Assembly (NCBI GenBank): GCA_964022115.1
Contig: CAXIBC010000013.1
Location: forward strand, 1 to 41,612
Reading direction: 5' to 3'
DNA from: Oleispira sp964022115
GTDB taxonomy: Bacteria > Pseudomonadota > Gammaproteobacteria > Pseudomonadales > Oceanobacteraceae
Length of the DNA: 41,612 nucleotides
Below the pieces are notes generated by a model, which had not been told where the DNA came from, made no database searches, and saw nothing but the letters and a program-made list of their open reading frames with translations. Position numbers and translations under genes: made by a program. The number at the start of each line of letters is the position of its first letter. Position 1 is the first letter of the stretch. Of the stretch, positions 14,862 to 23,351 are shown in pieces.

Positions 14862-16382
14862 ATGTATGTAGATAAACTCACGTTGAAAAGATCCCTCACT
14901 CTATTTTTTATATTATTACAGGGCTGCACTGAATCAAATCTTTCTGAAACTGAATACCCTGCAAAAGCCTACCTGCAGCATAATCAAGTTTATAATTCAG
15001 AGTCGGTAATTCCTGCGCAATGCTATACCAAAACTGAGGGTGATAAAAACCCCTGCTACGTGTGTCATCAGAGCTATCAAGATTCTTTACGGCCTAACTT
15101 TGCTAAGGATGCAAGCTTACAAGGCAATTACGAATTCTCAGATGAAGGTATGATAAACAGTTGGAAAAATTTGTTTAAAGATCGAAGTGACGCCATCGCA
15201 GAAATTAGTGATAGTGAAATTCTAGGGTGGATCGCAGAAGATAATTACCAGCCTTTCATTAATCGATTAAATAATGATAAGAACTGGCTGGGCGAAATTC
15301 CAGCTATTGATCAACTAGCCTACCCAGCAAAAGCATTTCGTAGAAACGGTATGGCAGTCGATGGCTCACATTGGGTAGCTTATAACTATAAACCATTGCC
15401 GAGTAGTTTTTGGCCAACCAACGGTTCAACTGGGGATGCCATGATTCGTTTGCCAGAGCCGTTTCGCCAGAAGAATGGCCTATACTCAGAAGATATTTAT
15501 CAGAAGAATTTAGCACTATTAGAAAAGAATATTAAAGGACAAGGGGGCGCCGAGTATTATCTAGGAGATGCCAGCGCTATTCGAATTTCTTATATGCTAT
15601 ATCCACAAGGGACAGAATTTTTACACACAGTTCGCTATATCGGTATTGATGAGGATTTGAAAGTCTTTAATGCACCTAGAATGAAAGAAGTTCGCTATAT
15701 GAAAAAAGCTAAATTCAAATCGCCCGAAGCATTAAAAAGCTCGTACTTTATTGAAGCGAAAGAAAAGCACCTAGGCAAACTACCACAAACAATACATCTC
15801 GGTGATCGAGGGATCGATAATGGTTTTGGTTGGATAATTAATGGCTATATAGAAGATGAGCAAGGGCAACTTCGCCAACAAAATAAGCAAGAATTAGCCT
15901 TTTGTAATGGCTGTCATAAGACACTCGGCAGTACTATCGATCAGATCTTTTCATTTTCACGCAAGCTAGAAGGAAAAAAGGGTTGGGGATATATCGACCT
16001 AACTAAGATAAAAGACGTCCCTAGTTTGAACTCTGAAGAGGGTGAATTTTTGACCTACTTTGAACGTACCGGAGGAGGGGATGAGTTTCGTCAGAATGAT
16101 GAGATGCTGAAGAAATGGTTTCACCCTGATGGTCGAGTGAATAAACAAGCAATTATCGAACTCGATTCAATTTATCCCTTAATAACGCCCTCTAGAGAAA
16201 GAGCATTAGCATTGAATAAAGCGTATAAACTTTTAGTTTCTGAACAAAGTTATATCTTCGGCCGCGAGGCGGTTTTATCACCAGCTAAGAATGTATTACG
16301 CCATGTTGATACGACAGTTGAACCGCTGAAAGTAGAGCATCGTTACCCGTGGGATATTCGACTAAATTGGGATCAAGAATGA
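14862..16382 (+). CDS. Diheme c-type cytochrome-like lipoprotein
   Basis: 506 residues. The signal sequence ends LLQGC (Cys22), a lipobox-like site. There are two c-type heme attachment motifs: CYVCH (65-69) and CNGCH (348-352), the second preceded by QQNKQELAF. Between them is a large region without recognised motifs (AYPAKAFRRNGMAVDGSHW, FLHTVRYIGIDEDL). Export through Sec and heme attachment in the periplasm follow from the motifs, and outer-membrane anchoring is likely. The partner and substrate are unknown; redox function is inferred from the hemes. The start is uncertain: ATG 14862 has no clear SD but gives a proper signal peptide. It is convergent with ppnN. Confidence 0.82.
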   Translation: MYVDKLTLKRSLTLFFILLQGCTESNLSETEYPAKAYLQHNQVYNSESVIPAQCYTKTEGDKNPCYVCHQSYQDSLRPNFAKDASLQGNYEFSDEGMINSWKNLFKDRSDAIAEISDSEILGWIAEDNYQPFINRLNNDKNWLGEIPAIDQLAYPAKAFRRNGMAVDGSHWVAYNYKPLPSSFWPTNGSTGDAMIRLPEPFRQKNGLYSEDIYQKNLALLEKNIKGQGGAEYYLGDASAIRISYMLYPQGTEFLHTVRYIGIDEDLKVFNAPRMKEVRYMKKAKFKSPEALKSSYFIEAKEKHLGKLPQTIHLGDRGIDNGFGWIINGYIEDEQGQLRQQNKQELAFCNGCHKTLGSTIDQIFSFSRKLEGKKGWGYIDLTKIKDVPSLNSEEGEFLTYFERTGGGDEFRQNDEMLKKWFHPDGRVNKQAIIELDSIYPLITPSRERALALNKAYKLLVSEQSYIFGREAVLSPAKNVLRHVDTTVEPLKVEHRYPWDIRLNWDQE

Positions 16383-16431
16383 TCATTCGGCTATTATTTT
16401 AGTCAGATTATTAATAAATGATTTGCCGTAC

Positions 16432-16464
16432 CGCCATTAGGCGCTGAAACCAGTCGCCTATGGC
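16432..16464. terminator. Hairpin between convergent genes, possible bidirectional terminator
   Basis: GCCATTAGGCG (16433-16443) pairs with CGCCTATGGC (16455-16464) with a single bulged T and an 11-base loop, and weaker pairing extends it outward. It is followed on the plus strand by AGTATGCTTTT, only a short T-tract. Position between converging stops supports a terminator. Confidence 0.5.
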
Positions 16465-16481
16465 AGTATGCTTTTAATACG

Positions 16482-17843
16482 TTAAATTCTTACAATTTCA
16501 TAACAAGGGGTGTACTCACCACTGATCTTCATTCTGCCTTGATCCGCCATCTTGCGCAGTAAATCGTCCATAGCATGCATGATTTCGGAGTCACCGTTTA
16601 TCTGAAATACCCCGTGTTTCTTAACCGCCATAACGCCTTCTTCTTTAACATTACCCGCAACAATCCCTGAAAAGGCACGGCGTAAATTTGCCGCCAATTC
16701 ATGAATAGGCATGGATTTAGAAATTTCTAATGCCGCCATATTTGCATGGGTAGGCTCAAAAGGTTGCTGAAAGCTCTTCTCAATATTAATGCCCCAGTTA
16801 AAGAAAAACGCATCGCTGGTGGATTTTCGATACTCTAAAACATCGGCTAAGCCTGATTTCATTTTTTGTGCAACCTTCGTTGGATCATCGATGACGATAT
16901 CAAATTTCTGTTGCGCTTTTTTGCCTAGGGTTAAACCAATGAAGTCATAAACTTGCTCAAAGTATTCCGCACTGTTTGCAGGCCCAGTTAATACCACCGG
17001 AAAAGGTATGTCAGCATTATCAGGATGCAATAGGATGCCTAAAAGATAGAGGATTTCTTCTAGGGTCCCTGGGCCACCGGGAAATACGATAATGCCATGG
17101 GCTAAACGAATAAAGCTTTCTAGGCGTTTTTCAATATCGGGTAAAATGACCAGCTCATTTACAATCGGGTTAGGTGCTTCAGCGGCTATGATGCCAGGCT
17201 CGGTAATACCGATATAGCGGCCTGTTTTAATATGCTGCTTAGCATGACCAATAGCGGCCCCTTTCATCGGCCCCTTCATTGCTCCAGGACCACAGCCGGT
17301 CCCTACATCCAACCCTCGTAGACCTAACTGGTACCCTATCTCTTTGGTGTAATCATATTCGCCACGAGGAATGGAATGACCTCCCCAGCAGATGACTAAG
17401 CGTGGTAAATAATTAGGCTGTAAAATATTGGCGTTTCTTAAAATGTGGAACGCCGCATTCGTGATGTCATCGCTATTGCTTAAATTAAAACGCTGGCTCT
17501 GAATCACCGAATCTTCGGTATATAAAATATCTCTTAATACCGAAAATAAGTGCTCCCGAATCCCTTTAATAATTTCACCATCAACAAAAGCGTGAGAAGG
17601 TGCCCCGATCACGTCTAGGGTAATACCTCTGTCTTCTTGATTGACTATAATTTTAAAATCTTTGAACTGATCAATGGATGATAAATAATCATCTGAGTTG
17701 CTACCGCAATTTAATACTGCAAATGCGCAACGTCTAAAGAGCTCATAGGTGTGGCTGCTAATATCACATATTTGTGAAACTTCACGTTTCGATAAAACTC
17801 GTAAATTCTTTTTAGGATTGATATGAGCATTAATAGTATGCAT
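16482..17843 (-). CDS. ppnN: Pyrimidine/purine nucleotide 5'-monophosphate nucleosidase (LOG family)
   Basis: 453 residues, the length of E. coli PpnN (YgdH), a cytosolic enzyme that cleaves nucleoside monophosphates to base and ribose 5-phosphate and is controlled by (p)ppGpp in E. coli. The central LOG/Rossmann domain shows GGHSIPRGEYDYTKEIGYQLG, DVGTGCGPGAMKGPMKGA and, most clearly, VFPGGPGTLEEILYLLGIL, the PGGxGTxxE nucleotide-binding and catalytic motif. The long N-terminal (about 1-140) and C-terminal extensions match PpnN rather than short LOG cytokinin-type proteins. The start ATG gives the MHTINAHINPKKNL N-terminus usual for this family. Confidence 0.95.
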   Translation of the reverse strand: MHTINAHINPKKNLRVLSKREVSQICDISSHTYELFRRCAFAVLNCGSNSDDYLSSIDQFKDFKIIVNQEDRGITLDVIGAPSHAFVDGEIIKGIREHLFSVLRDILYTEDSVIQSQRFNLSNSDDITNAAFHILRNANILQPNYLPRLVICWGGHSIPRGEYDYTKEIGYQLGLRGLDVGTGCGPGAMKGPMKGAAIGHAKQHIKTGRYIGITEPGIIAAEAPNPIVNELVILPDIEKRLESFIRLAHGIIVFPGGPGTLEEILYLLGILLHPDNADIPFPVVLTGPANSAEYFEQVYDFIGLTLGKKAQQKFDIVIDDPTKVAQKMKSGLADVLEYRKSTSDAFFFNWGINIEKSFQQPFEPTHANMAALEISKSMPIHELAANLRRAFSGIVAGNVKEEGVMAVKKHGVFQINGDSEIMHAMDDLLRKMADQGRMKISGEYTPCYEIVRI

Positions 17844-17890
17844 GTAAATTCCTTCTTGTGTGCTGATTCAATTAAATCTAAAGCGCTTGC

Positions 17891-18538
17891 TTATGCCCAA
17901 AGTTCTAATGGGCCATAATGGCTGACGACTTTCATAATGTCGGTACGACTAACAATGCCTAATAATTCATGTTGATTGGAGATAACGGGTAACGCCCCAA
18001 GATCGTATTCATATAAAATCCTAGTCGCTTGACGAATGTCGGTATCCGCAGAAAAACAAAACACTTGCTGCGATGCAAATTGCATAATGTTTTCTGCATT
18101 AATGTTTTTTTGCACTCCTGGGCCCTGCAAAATATCACGATCAGAAAGCATGGCCAAAACGGTATCATCATCACCGATAATAGGGATGTGATGAAAACCA
18201 TGGTATTGAAATAACTGCCAAGCGTCGGCTACCGTCGCCGTCGCCGGTAAGCTAATCACTGGCTTAGACATGATTTCTGATAATAAAGAAACTCGCTTAG
18301 GTTCTGCTTGGGCTTCACGTTGCTTTTGAATGCTATAGGGGTCAGCTTGCTCGGAATGCTTTGACTGTTGAGGCAGCTCAGCATGACTAGAGCGCTTATG
18401 ATATTGGTCAAGAGCTGGGCTACTTTTTGTTGCTTGAGTTTTAACCGTACCGCGACGCTCGGTTTTTTGCGGCGTAATCACACGTCTACCCATTTCAACA
18501 ACGATTAAAGCCAATATAAACCCCTGTTTTTTGTCCAT
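17891..18538 (-). CDS. CBS-domain-pair protein with a variable N-terminal linker
   Basis: 215 residues. Two CBS domains form the C-terminal half: CBS1 about 89-140 (IMSKPVISLPATATVADAW, then MLSDRDIL) and CBS2 about 148-207 (NIMQFASQQVFCFSADTDI, then LGIVSRTDIMKVV). CBS pairs bind adenine nucleotides and act as energy or second-messenger sensors; the partner is unknown. The N-terminal about 85 residues are low-complexity (Gln, Lys, Ser) and begin with a short hydrophobic stretch then GRRVITP, a motif I recall at the very start of related marine CBS proteins. The true start may therefore be the Met at residue 16 (18493) rather than 18538; neither has a clear SD. It is divergent from purU (81 bases). 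Confidence 0.8.
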   Translation of the reverse strand: MDKKQGFILALIVVEMGRRVITPQKTERRGTVKTQATKSSPALDQYHKRSSHAELPQQSKHSEQADPYSIQKQREAQAEPKRVSLLSEIMSKPVISLPATATVADAWQLFQYHGFHHIPIIGDDDTVLAMLSDRDILQGPGVQKNINAENIMQFASQQVFCFSADTDIRQATRILYEYDLGALPVISNQHELLGIVSRTDIMKVVSHYGPLELWA

Positions 18539-18619
18539 TTAGTCAAAACATTACTTTCAACATAAGAGCACTATCTATAGTCTAGTGCAAGTCGAAATAG
18601 TTAGAGTTTTAGAGTAAAA

Positions 18620-19495
18620 ATGGAACAAGTGTACAGATTAACCATCTCCTGCCCAGATCGTATTGGTATCGTTGCTAAAGTCGGAGAATTTGTCTCCTCT
18701 CAAGGTGGTTGGATCGTTGAAGCCAACCATTATGCCGACCCAGTAAGTGGTTGGTTCTTTATGCGTCACTGCATTAAAGCCAGTTCGTTACCTTTTGGCT
18801 TAGAAGAGTTCAAAGAGAAGTTTGCGCCCATCGCCGAAGCCTTCGAGATGGATTGGCAAATTAATGACAGTGCACAAGCGAAAAAGATCATCCTAATGGC
18901 CAGTAAAGAAAGCCATTGCTTAAGTGACTTGCTACACCGTGTGCATAGTAAAGAATTATTTTGTGATATCCCGTGTGTGATCTCCAACCATGATGATTTA
19001 CGCTCAATGGTTGAGTGGCATGGTATTCCTTTCTTCCACGTACCTATGGTGCGCAGCGATGATGAGCAACAGCATGCAGCCAACAAGCAAGAGCATTTTG
19101 ACCGAGTAAATAGCATCATCGCTGAGCATAAAGCCGATAGTATTGTCTTAGCGCGTTATATGCAGATTCTGCCAGCGGAAATTTGCCAGCAATACGCTGG
19201 GCAGGTGATCAATATTCACCATAGCTTCTTGCCGTCATTTGCTGGGGCAAGGCCTTACCACCAAGCGGCCGAACGTGGGGTTAAGTTAATTGGGGCGACC
19301 TGCCACTACGTGACGGAAGAGCTGGATGCTGGGCCTATCATAGACCAAGATGTGATGCGCATTAGCCATCGTGATACGGTTGAAGATACCGTACGCTTAG
19401 GCAAAGACGTAGAAAAGCGAGTATTAGCCCGTGGGGTAAGAAGCCATGTAGAGGATAGAGTGCTACTACACGGCAATAAAACCATTGTCTTCTAA
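18620..19495 (+). CDS. purU: Formyltetrahydrofolate deformylase
   Basis: 291 residues. It hydrolyses 10-formyl-THF to THF and formate, balancing one-carbon pools and feeding formate to PurT-dependent purine synthesis. The N-terminal ACT regulatory domain (about 4-80) begins YRLTISCPDRIGIVAKVGEF. The C-terminal formyltransferase domain (about 88-285) shows NIHHSFLPSFAGARPYHQA with the catalytic His in INIHHS, and HYVTEELDAGPIIDQDV with the catalytic Asp. The length is normal for the family. The SD before ATG 18620 is weak. It faces the CBS gene divergently and converges with fbp. Confidence 0.96.
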   Translation: MEQVYRLTISCPDRIGIVAKVGEFVSSQGGWIVEANHYADPVSGWFFMRHCIKASSLPFGLEEFKEKFAPIAEAFEMDWQINDSAQAKKIILMASKESHCLSDLLHRVHSKELFCDIPCVISNHDDLRSMVEWHGIPFFHVPMVRSDDEQQHAANKQEHFDRVNSIIAEHKADSIVLARYMQILPAEICQQYAGQVINIHHSFLPSFAGARPYHQAAERGVKLIGATCHYVTEELDAGPIIDQDVMRISHRDTVEDTVRLGKDVEKRVLARGVRSHVEDRVLLHGNKTIVF

Positions 19496-19602
19496 AGCAG
19501 CAGTAGGCTGCGCCTTGGCGCCCATTGTTGCCTTGTCCTTGCAGCGTTTAATTCAGCTAAAACCTTCGGGACTTTCTATATTAAGACAATTTTATTTAAG
19601 AT

Positions 19603-19630
19603 AAAAAAACGGAGCTAATAAGCTCCGTTT
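19603..19630 (-). terminator. Rho-independent terminator of fbp
   Basis: A perfect 10-bp stem AAACGGAGCT / AGCTCCGTTT with a 4-base loop. On the minus strand it is followed by a T-tract. It lies 51 bases after the fbp stop and may also work from the purU side. Confidence 0.8.
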
Positions 19631-19680
19631 CATATTCTACTGCCATCTTGCTATTTTGTTTTATCCACTTTCTAAGTGGC

Positions 19681-20652
19681 TTACTGCTTGTGGTAGCTCA
19701 TCGCCGTATCCACTTCGTCAGCAGAACCCATCACCACAGAAACACGTTGGTGAATATCGGTAGGCGCAACTTCCATAATAGGCGCGTAGGCTGTGCTCGC
19801 TTTACCACCGGCTTGCTCGATCAACATGCTCATTGGGTTGCCTTCGTACATCAAGCGCAGCTTACCTGGCTTAGAAGGATCACGGTTATCGTATGGGTAC
19901 ATAAAAATACCACCACGGGTCAAAATGCGGTGAACTTCAGCCACCATAGCGGCTACCCAGCGCATGTTGTAACGCTTACCTAGTGGGCCTTCTTCACCTT
20001 GTAGCAAATCTGCTACATAGTTTTGCATTTCGGGTAACCAGAAACGCTGATTTGACATGTTAATAGCAAATTCTTGAGTTTGTGCTGGAATCTGAACATT
20101 CTCACGCATTAATACAAACTCACCACTTGCAGGGTCCATAGTGAAAGAGTGAACGCCTTCCCCAGTGGTTAGCATCAAGATAGTCGATGGGCCATAAAGC
20201 ACATAACCGGCAGAAACTTGCTCAGTACCGGCTTGTAAATAAGCATCGGCTTTAGCGGCATCCGCGTCTTTAGAGGTCTTCAAAATAGAGAAGATAGTAC
20301 CTACGGTGACGTTGACATCAATATTCGAAGAACCGTCTAGAGGATCAAACAGCACTAGGTATTCACCGTCTTCATTGCAGGCAACAGGGAAGTCTTCTTC
20401 TTCGCTCGCCATGCCTTTAACCATGCTCATGCTCGCGAGCTGATCTTTGATGATGTCGTTAGAAATAACATCGAGTTTTTTCTGCGTTTCACCCTGAACA
20501 TTTTCTTGTTCTGCGCTGCCTAAGATACCCGCTAATGCACCTTGTTGTAGCTTGTGAGAGATTTCTACACAAGAAGTCATAAGACCATTAAGAATGGCAG
20601 CAATATCGCTAGGAGTATTGTGCGCTTGCAGGAAAGAAGGCAAAGATTGCAT
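19681..20652 (-). CDS. fbp: Fructose-1,6-bisphosphatase, class I
   Basis: 323 residues. The gluconeogenic step from fructose 1,6-bisphosphate to fructose 6-phosphate. The metal/substrate site LFDPLDGSSNIDVN (101-114) is intact, preceded by an acidic SEEEDF (83-88) that also binds metal. YNMRWVAAMVAEVHRIL, GGIFMYPYDNR and KLRLMYEGNPMSMLIEQAGG follow, as in all class I enzymes. The start ATG at 20652 yields a standard N-terminus. The divergent mpl gene starts 224 bases away. Confidence 0.97.
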   Translation of the reverse strand: MQSLPSFLQAHNTPSDIAAILNGLMTSCVEISHKLQQGALAGILGSAEQENVQGETQKKLDVISNDIIKDQLASMSMVKGMASEEEDFPVACNEDGEYLVLFDPLDGSSNIDVNVTVGTIFSILKTSKDADAAKADAYLQAGTEQVSAGYVLYGPSTILMLTTGEGVHSFTMDPASGEFVLMRENVQIPAQTQEFAINMSNQRFWLPEMQNYVADLLQGEEGPLGKRYNMRWVAAMVAEVHRILTRGGIFMYPYDNRDPSKPGKLRLMYEGNPMSMLIEQAGGKASTAYAPIMEVAPTDIHQRVSVVMGSADEVDTAMSYHKQ

Positions 20653-20757
20653 ATCTGAGTCTCAAGAGTGATAAGTGAATATAAAAAAAGTGCTGTATCT
20701 TACCTGAATTTCCCTTCGGTTTGAATGCCTAAGCTTTGAACAATACCCTGTGATAAC

Positions 20758-20840
20758 AAATAGCCAACAAATAGCCAACCAGTAGACCTAGCTGGTAGGG
20801 AGTGGCTGGCAGGGAGTAGCTAGGCAAGGCAAGAGCAAGT
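20758..20840. repeat. Short direct and inverted repeats in the fbp-mpl intergenic region
   Basis: CAAATAGCCAA is repeated in tandem (about 20757-20779). AGCTGGTAGGGAGTGGCTGG is then partly repeated as GGCAGGGAGTAGCTAGG. The region looks like slipped-strand duplication between divergent genes. Promoters for both genes should lie here but could not be assigned. Confidence 0.4.
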
Positions 20841-20876
20841 ACACTAGCGGCATACGATTTTTCTGGTAGTGGTTGC

Positions 20877-22265
20877 ATGCATCTTCATATTTTAGGCATC
20901 TGTGGCACCTTTATGGGTAGCTTAGCTCAATTGGCTAAGGCCCAAGGGCACAAGGTGACCGGTTCCGACCAAGGTATATACCCACCCATGAGCGACCAGC
21001 TCGAACAGGCGGGTATTGAAGTCATCGCGGGTTTTGACTCGGCGCAGCTCGACCCTGCCCCGGATTGTGTGATTATTGGTAATGCCATGAGCCGGGGTAA
21101 CCCAGCGGTAGAATACGTGCTCGATCGTGGCCTGCCGTATATGTCTGGGCCCGACTGGATGGGTAAGTACTTACTCGCAGATAAATGGGTGCTGGCCGTG
21201 GCGGGTACCCATGGCAAAACCACCACCTCTAGTATGCTGGCTTGGTTGCTTGAATATGGCGGTATGAATCCTAGTTACTTAATAGGAGGGGTGCCGGAAA
21301 ACTTCTCCACCTCTGCACGACTCACCGACTCGAATTTTTTCATTATAGAAGCTGATGAGTACGATACCGCCTTTTTTGATAAGCGCTCTAAGTTTGTTCA
21401 TTACCACCCTAGAACGTTAATAATGAACAATCTCGAATTTGATCATGCGGATATATTTGATGATTTAGCCGCGATCGAACGCCAGTTTCACCACCTAGTA
21501 CGCACCGTGCCAGCAACAGGGCAGGTGATATACCCAGCGGATAATGCTGCTTTACAACGAGTGATCGCTCAAGGCTGTTGGAGTGAGCAAGCAGTTATTA
21601 ACCCAGTAACAGATAATGATGGCTGGACGGTTGCTGCGATAGTAGAGGATTGCAGTCAGTTTAATGTCTTTCATCAAGGTCAATTGGCGGCTACGGTAAC
21701 TTGGTCGTTGAGTGGCGAGCACAACATGTATAACGCTTTGGCAGCTATGATAGCAGCACGCCATGTTGGTATAGATGCGAAAACCGCTGCCACCGCCTTG
21801 TCACAATTTCAATCGGTAAAACGCCGCATGGAGCTAGTGGGTGAGGTGAATGAGGTACGAATCTATGACGATTTTGCCCATCATCCGACCGCGATTAAAT
21901 TAACATTATCGGGTGCTAAAGCTAAGCAGGCGGTGGAAAAACGCAGTGGGCGCTTAATTGCGGTATTAGAGCCAAGGTCGAATACCATGAAGCTAGGGGA
22001 GCATAAAGCCAAGCTCGCCGCGAGTGTAGAAGATGCTGATGCCAGTTATTGGTTAGAGCCCGAAGGGTTATCTTGGTCCTTGAATGATGCGCTGTCGAAT
22101 CGGGCAGCGCAAACCGTTTGCCAAACCGTTGCAGAGCTAGAAGCTCAGTTGCTAGCCGACATTCAAGCGGGTGATGATCTTGTTATTATGTCAAATGGTA
22201 GCTTTTCTGGCTTACATCGTTCGTTATTAAATAAGTTAGAAGCTAAAGCAGCAGAATTATCATGA
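20877..22265 (+). CDS. mpl: UDP-MurNAc:L-Ala-gamma-D-Glu-meso-DAP ligase
   Basis: 462 residues of the Mur ligase superfamily. Mpl recycles peptidoglycan by joining the freed tripeptide to UDP-MurNAc with ATP. The N-terminal Rossmann-like domain starts HILGICGTFMGSLAQLAKAQG, which distinguishes Mpl from MurC (GIGGxGM). The ATP loop is GTHGKTT (110-116), with EADEYDTAFFDKRSKF in the central domain and YDDFAHHPTAI plus LEPRSNTMKLG in the C-terminal domain. SD is weak. The stop overlaps the ubiX start by four bases (ATGA), so the two are translationally coupled. Confidence 0.96.
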   Translation: MHLHILGICGTFMGSLAQLAKAQGHKVTGSDQGIYPPMSDQLEQAGIEVIAGFDSAQLDPAPDCVIIGNAMSRGNPAVEYVLDRGLPYMSGPDWMGKYLLADKWVLAVAGTHGKTTTSSMLAWLLEYGGMNPSYLIGGVPENFSTSARLTDSNFFIIEADEYDTAFFDKRSKFVHYHPRTLIMNNLEFDHADIFDDLAAIERQFHHLVRTVPATGQVIYPADNAALQRVIAQGCWSEQAVINPVTDNDGWTVAAIVEDCSQFNVFHQGQLAATVTWSLSGEHNMYNALAAMIAARHVGIDAKTAATALSQFQSVKRRMELVGEVNEVRIYDDFAHHPTAIKLTLSGAKAKQAVEKRSGRLIAVLEPRSNTMKLGEHKAKLAASVEDADASYWLEPEGLSWSLNDALSNRAAQTVCQTVAELEAQLLADIQAGDDLVIMSNGSFSGLHRSLLNKLEAKAAELS

Positions 22266-22882
22266 ATAGCAATAATTGCGCAGCCGCTAATGTGTGTGTA
22301 GCGATCACGGGCGCCTCGGGTTCCCCTTATGCGATGCGTTTAATTGAGGTTTTATTAGCCTCAGGATGTCGCGTCTCAGTTATTATCTCGAAAGCCGCAC
22401 AGCTAGTGATGGCCACTGAAACCGAGTATAAAATTCCGCCTCAAGTACGCGCTCAAGGGGAATATTTACGTCAGCATTTTAATGCCAGCGAAGAGCAGTT
22501 GAAGGTCTATGGGCGCGAAGATTGGATGTCACCCTGGGCTTCTGGTTCCGGTCGTAATGGCGCTATGGTAATTTGCCCTTGCAGTACGGGCACCTTATCG
22601 GCGGTAGCAACGGGTGCGAGTAATAATCTGATCGAGCGCGCCGCTGACGTTTGCTTAAAAGAGCGCCGACAACTTATTTTAGTGCCAAGAGAAACCCCGT
22701 TTTCAACCTTGCACTTACAGAACATGTTGAGCTTAAGCCAGATGGGAGCGGTTATTTTACCTGCTAGCCCAGGCTTTTATCGCCAACCGCAAAACATTGA
22801 AGATTTGATCGACTTTGTTATTGCACGGATTCTTAATCAATTAGCCATAGAGCACGATTTATTACCGCGATGGGGCGAGTAA
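22262..22882 (+). CDS. ubiX: Flavin prenyltransferase
   Basis: 206 residues. UbiX makes prenylated FMN, the cofactor of the UbiD decarboxylase in ubiquinone synthesis. The FMN-binding motif ITGASGSPYA (15-24) is intact, and IICPCSTGTLSAVATGASNNL-like and RETPFSTLHLQNM segments match the family (CPCSTGTLSAVATGAS, then LVPRETPFS). The start overlaps the mpl stop by four bases. ubiD is not in the window. Confidence 0.96.
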   Translation: MNSNNCAAANVCVAITGASGSPYAMRLIEVLLASGCRVSVIISKAAQLVMATETEYKIPPQVRAQGEYLRQHFNASEEQLKVYGREDWMSPWASGSGRNGAMVICPCSTGTLSAVATGASNNLIERAADVCLKERRQLILVPRETPFSTLHLQNMLSLSQMGAVILPASPGFYRQPQNIEDLIDFVIARILNQLAIEHDLLPRWGE

Positions 22883-22925
22883 TAATCTGTTATTAATTTT
22901 ATAAAAACCAGTCGTTGGAAGCAGT

Positions 22926-23261
22926 ATGAGTCAGGTAGAAAAGCGCGTATCAAAAGATGGCGATAAAGTGACACACATAGTGATGGGTCTTGTTGCCGGT
23001 ATTATCATTAGCGTAGTTGCATTGGAGTATTATGGTTACCTACGCCACTCCAAAGAAGCGGATTCGGCGATGATCGAAGACTTTAAACTATTAACCTTAA
23101 AACCGGGTTACGATGTTAAAACCTCGTCTAAACCGTCTGGTAAAACGGCGTTTTGCTCGGGTGGAAGTCTGCTCATGCGCGCCGATAAAAATCCAGCCGC
23201 TACCGGCATCCTAGTCGATAAAAAAGGCCGCATCATCAAGTGTGATAATAAACAGATGTAA
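22926..23261 (+). CDS. Small single-pass inner-membrane protein, function unknown
   Basis: 111 residues: a charged cytoplasmic N-terminus, one TM (about 15-37, HIVMGLVAGIIISVVALEYY), then a soluble periplasmic tail with FCSGGSLLMRADKNPAATGILVD-like content (single CSGG motif) and a second Cys near the C-terminus (IIKCDN) that could pair with it. No family recognised. It follows ubiX by 43 bases and precedes the Asp-rich repeat gene by 90 bases. A reasonable start with weak SD. Confidence 0.65.
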   Translation: MSQVEKRVSKDGDKVTHIVMGLVAGIIISVVALEYYGYLRHSKEADSAMIEDFKLLTLKPGYDVKTSSKPSGKTAFCSGGSLLMRADKNPAATGILVDKKGRIIKCDNKQM

Positions 23262-23351
23262 AGGCTATCGTCATCAGCCGCACGCTCAAAACATAACAAT
23301 GAGAAGTCTTAACTAATAAAGACCAGATTTATAAAAATAAAGATAATAACT

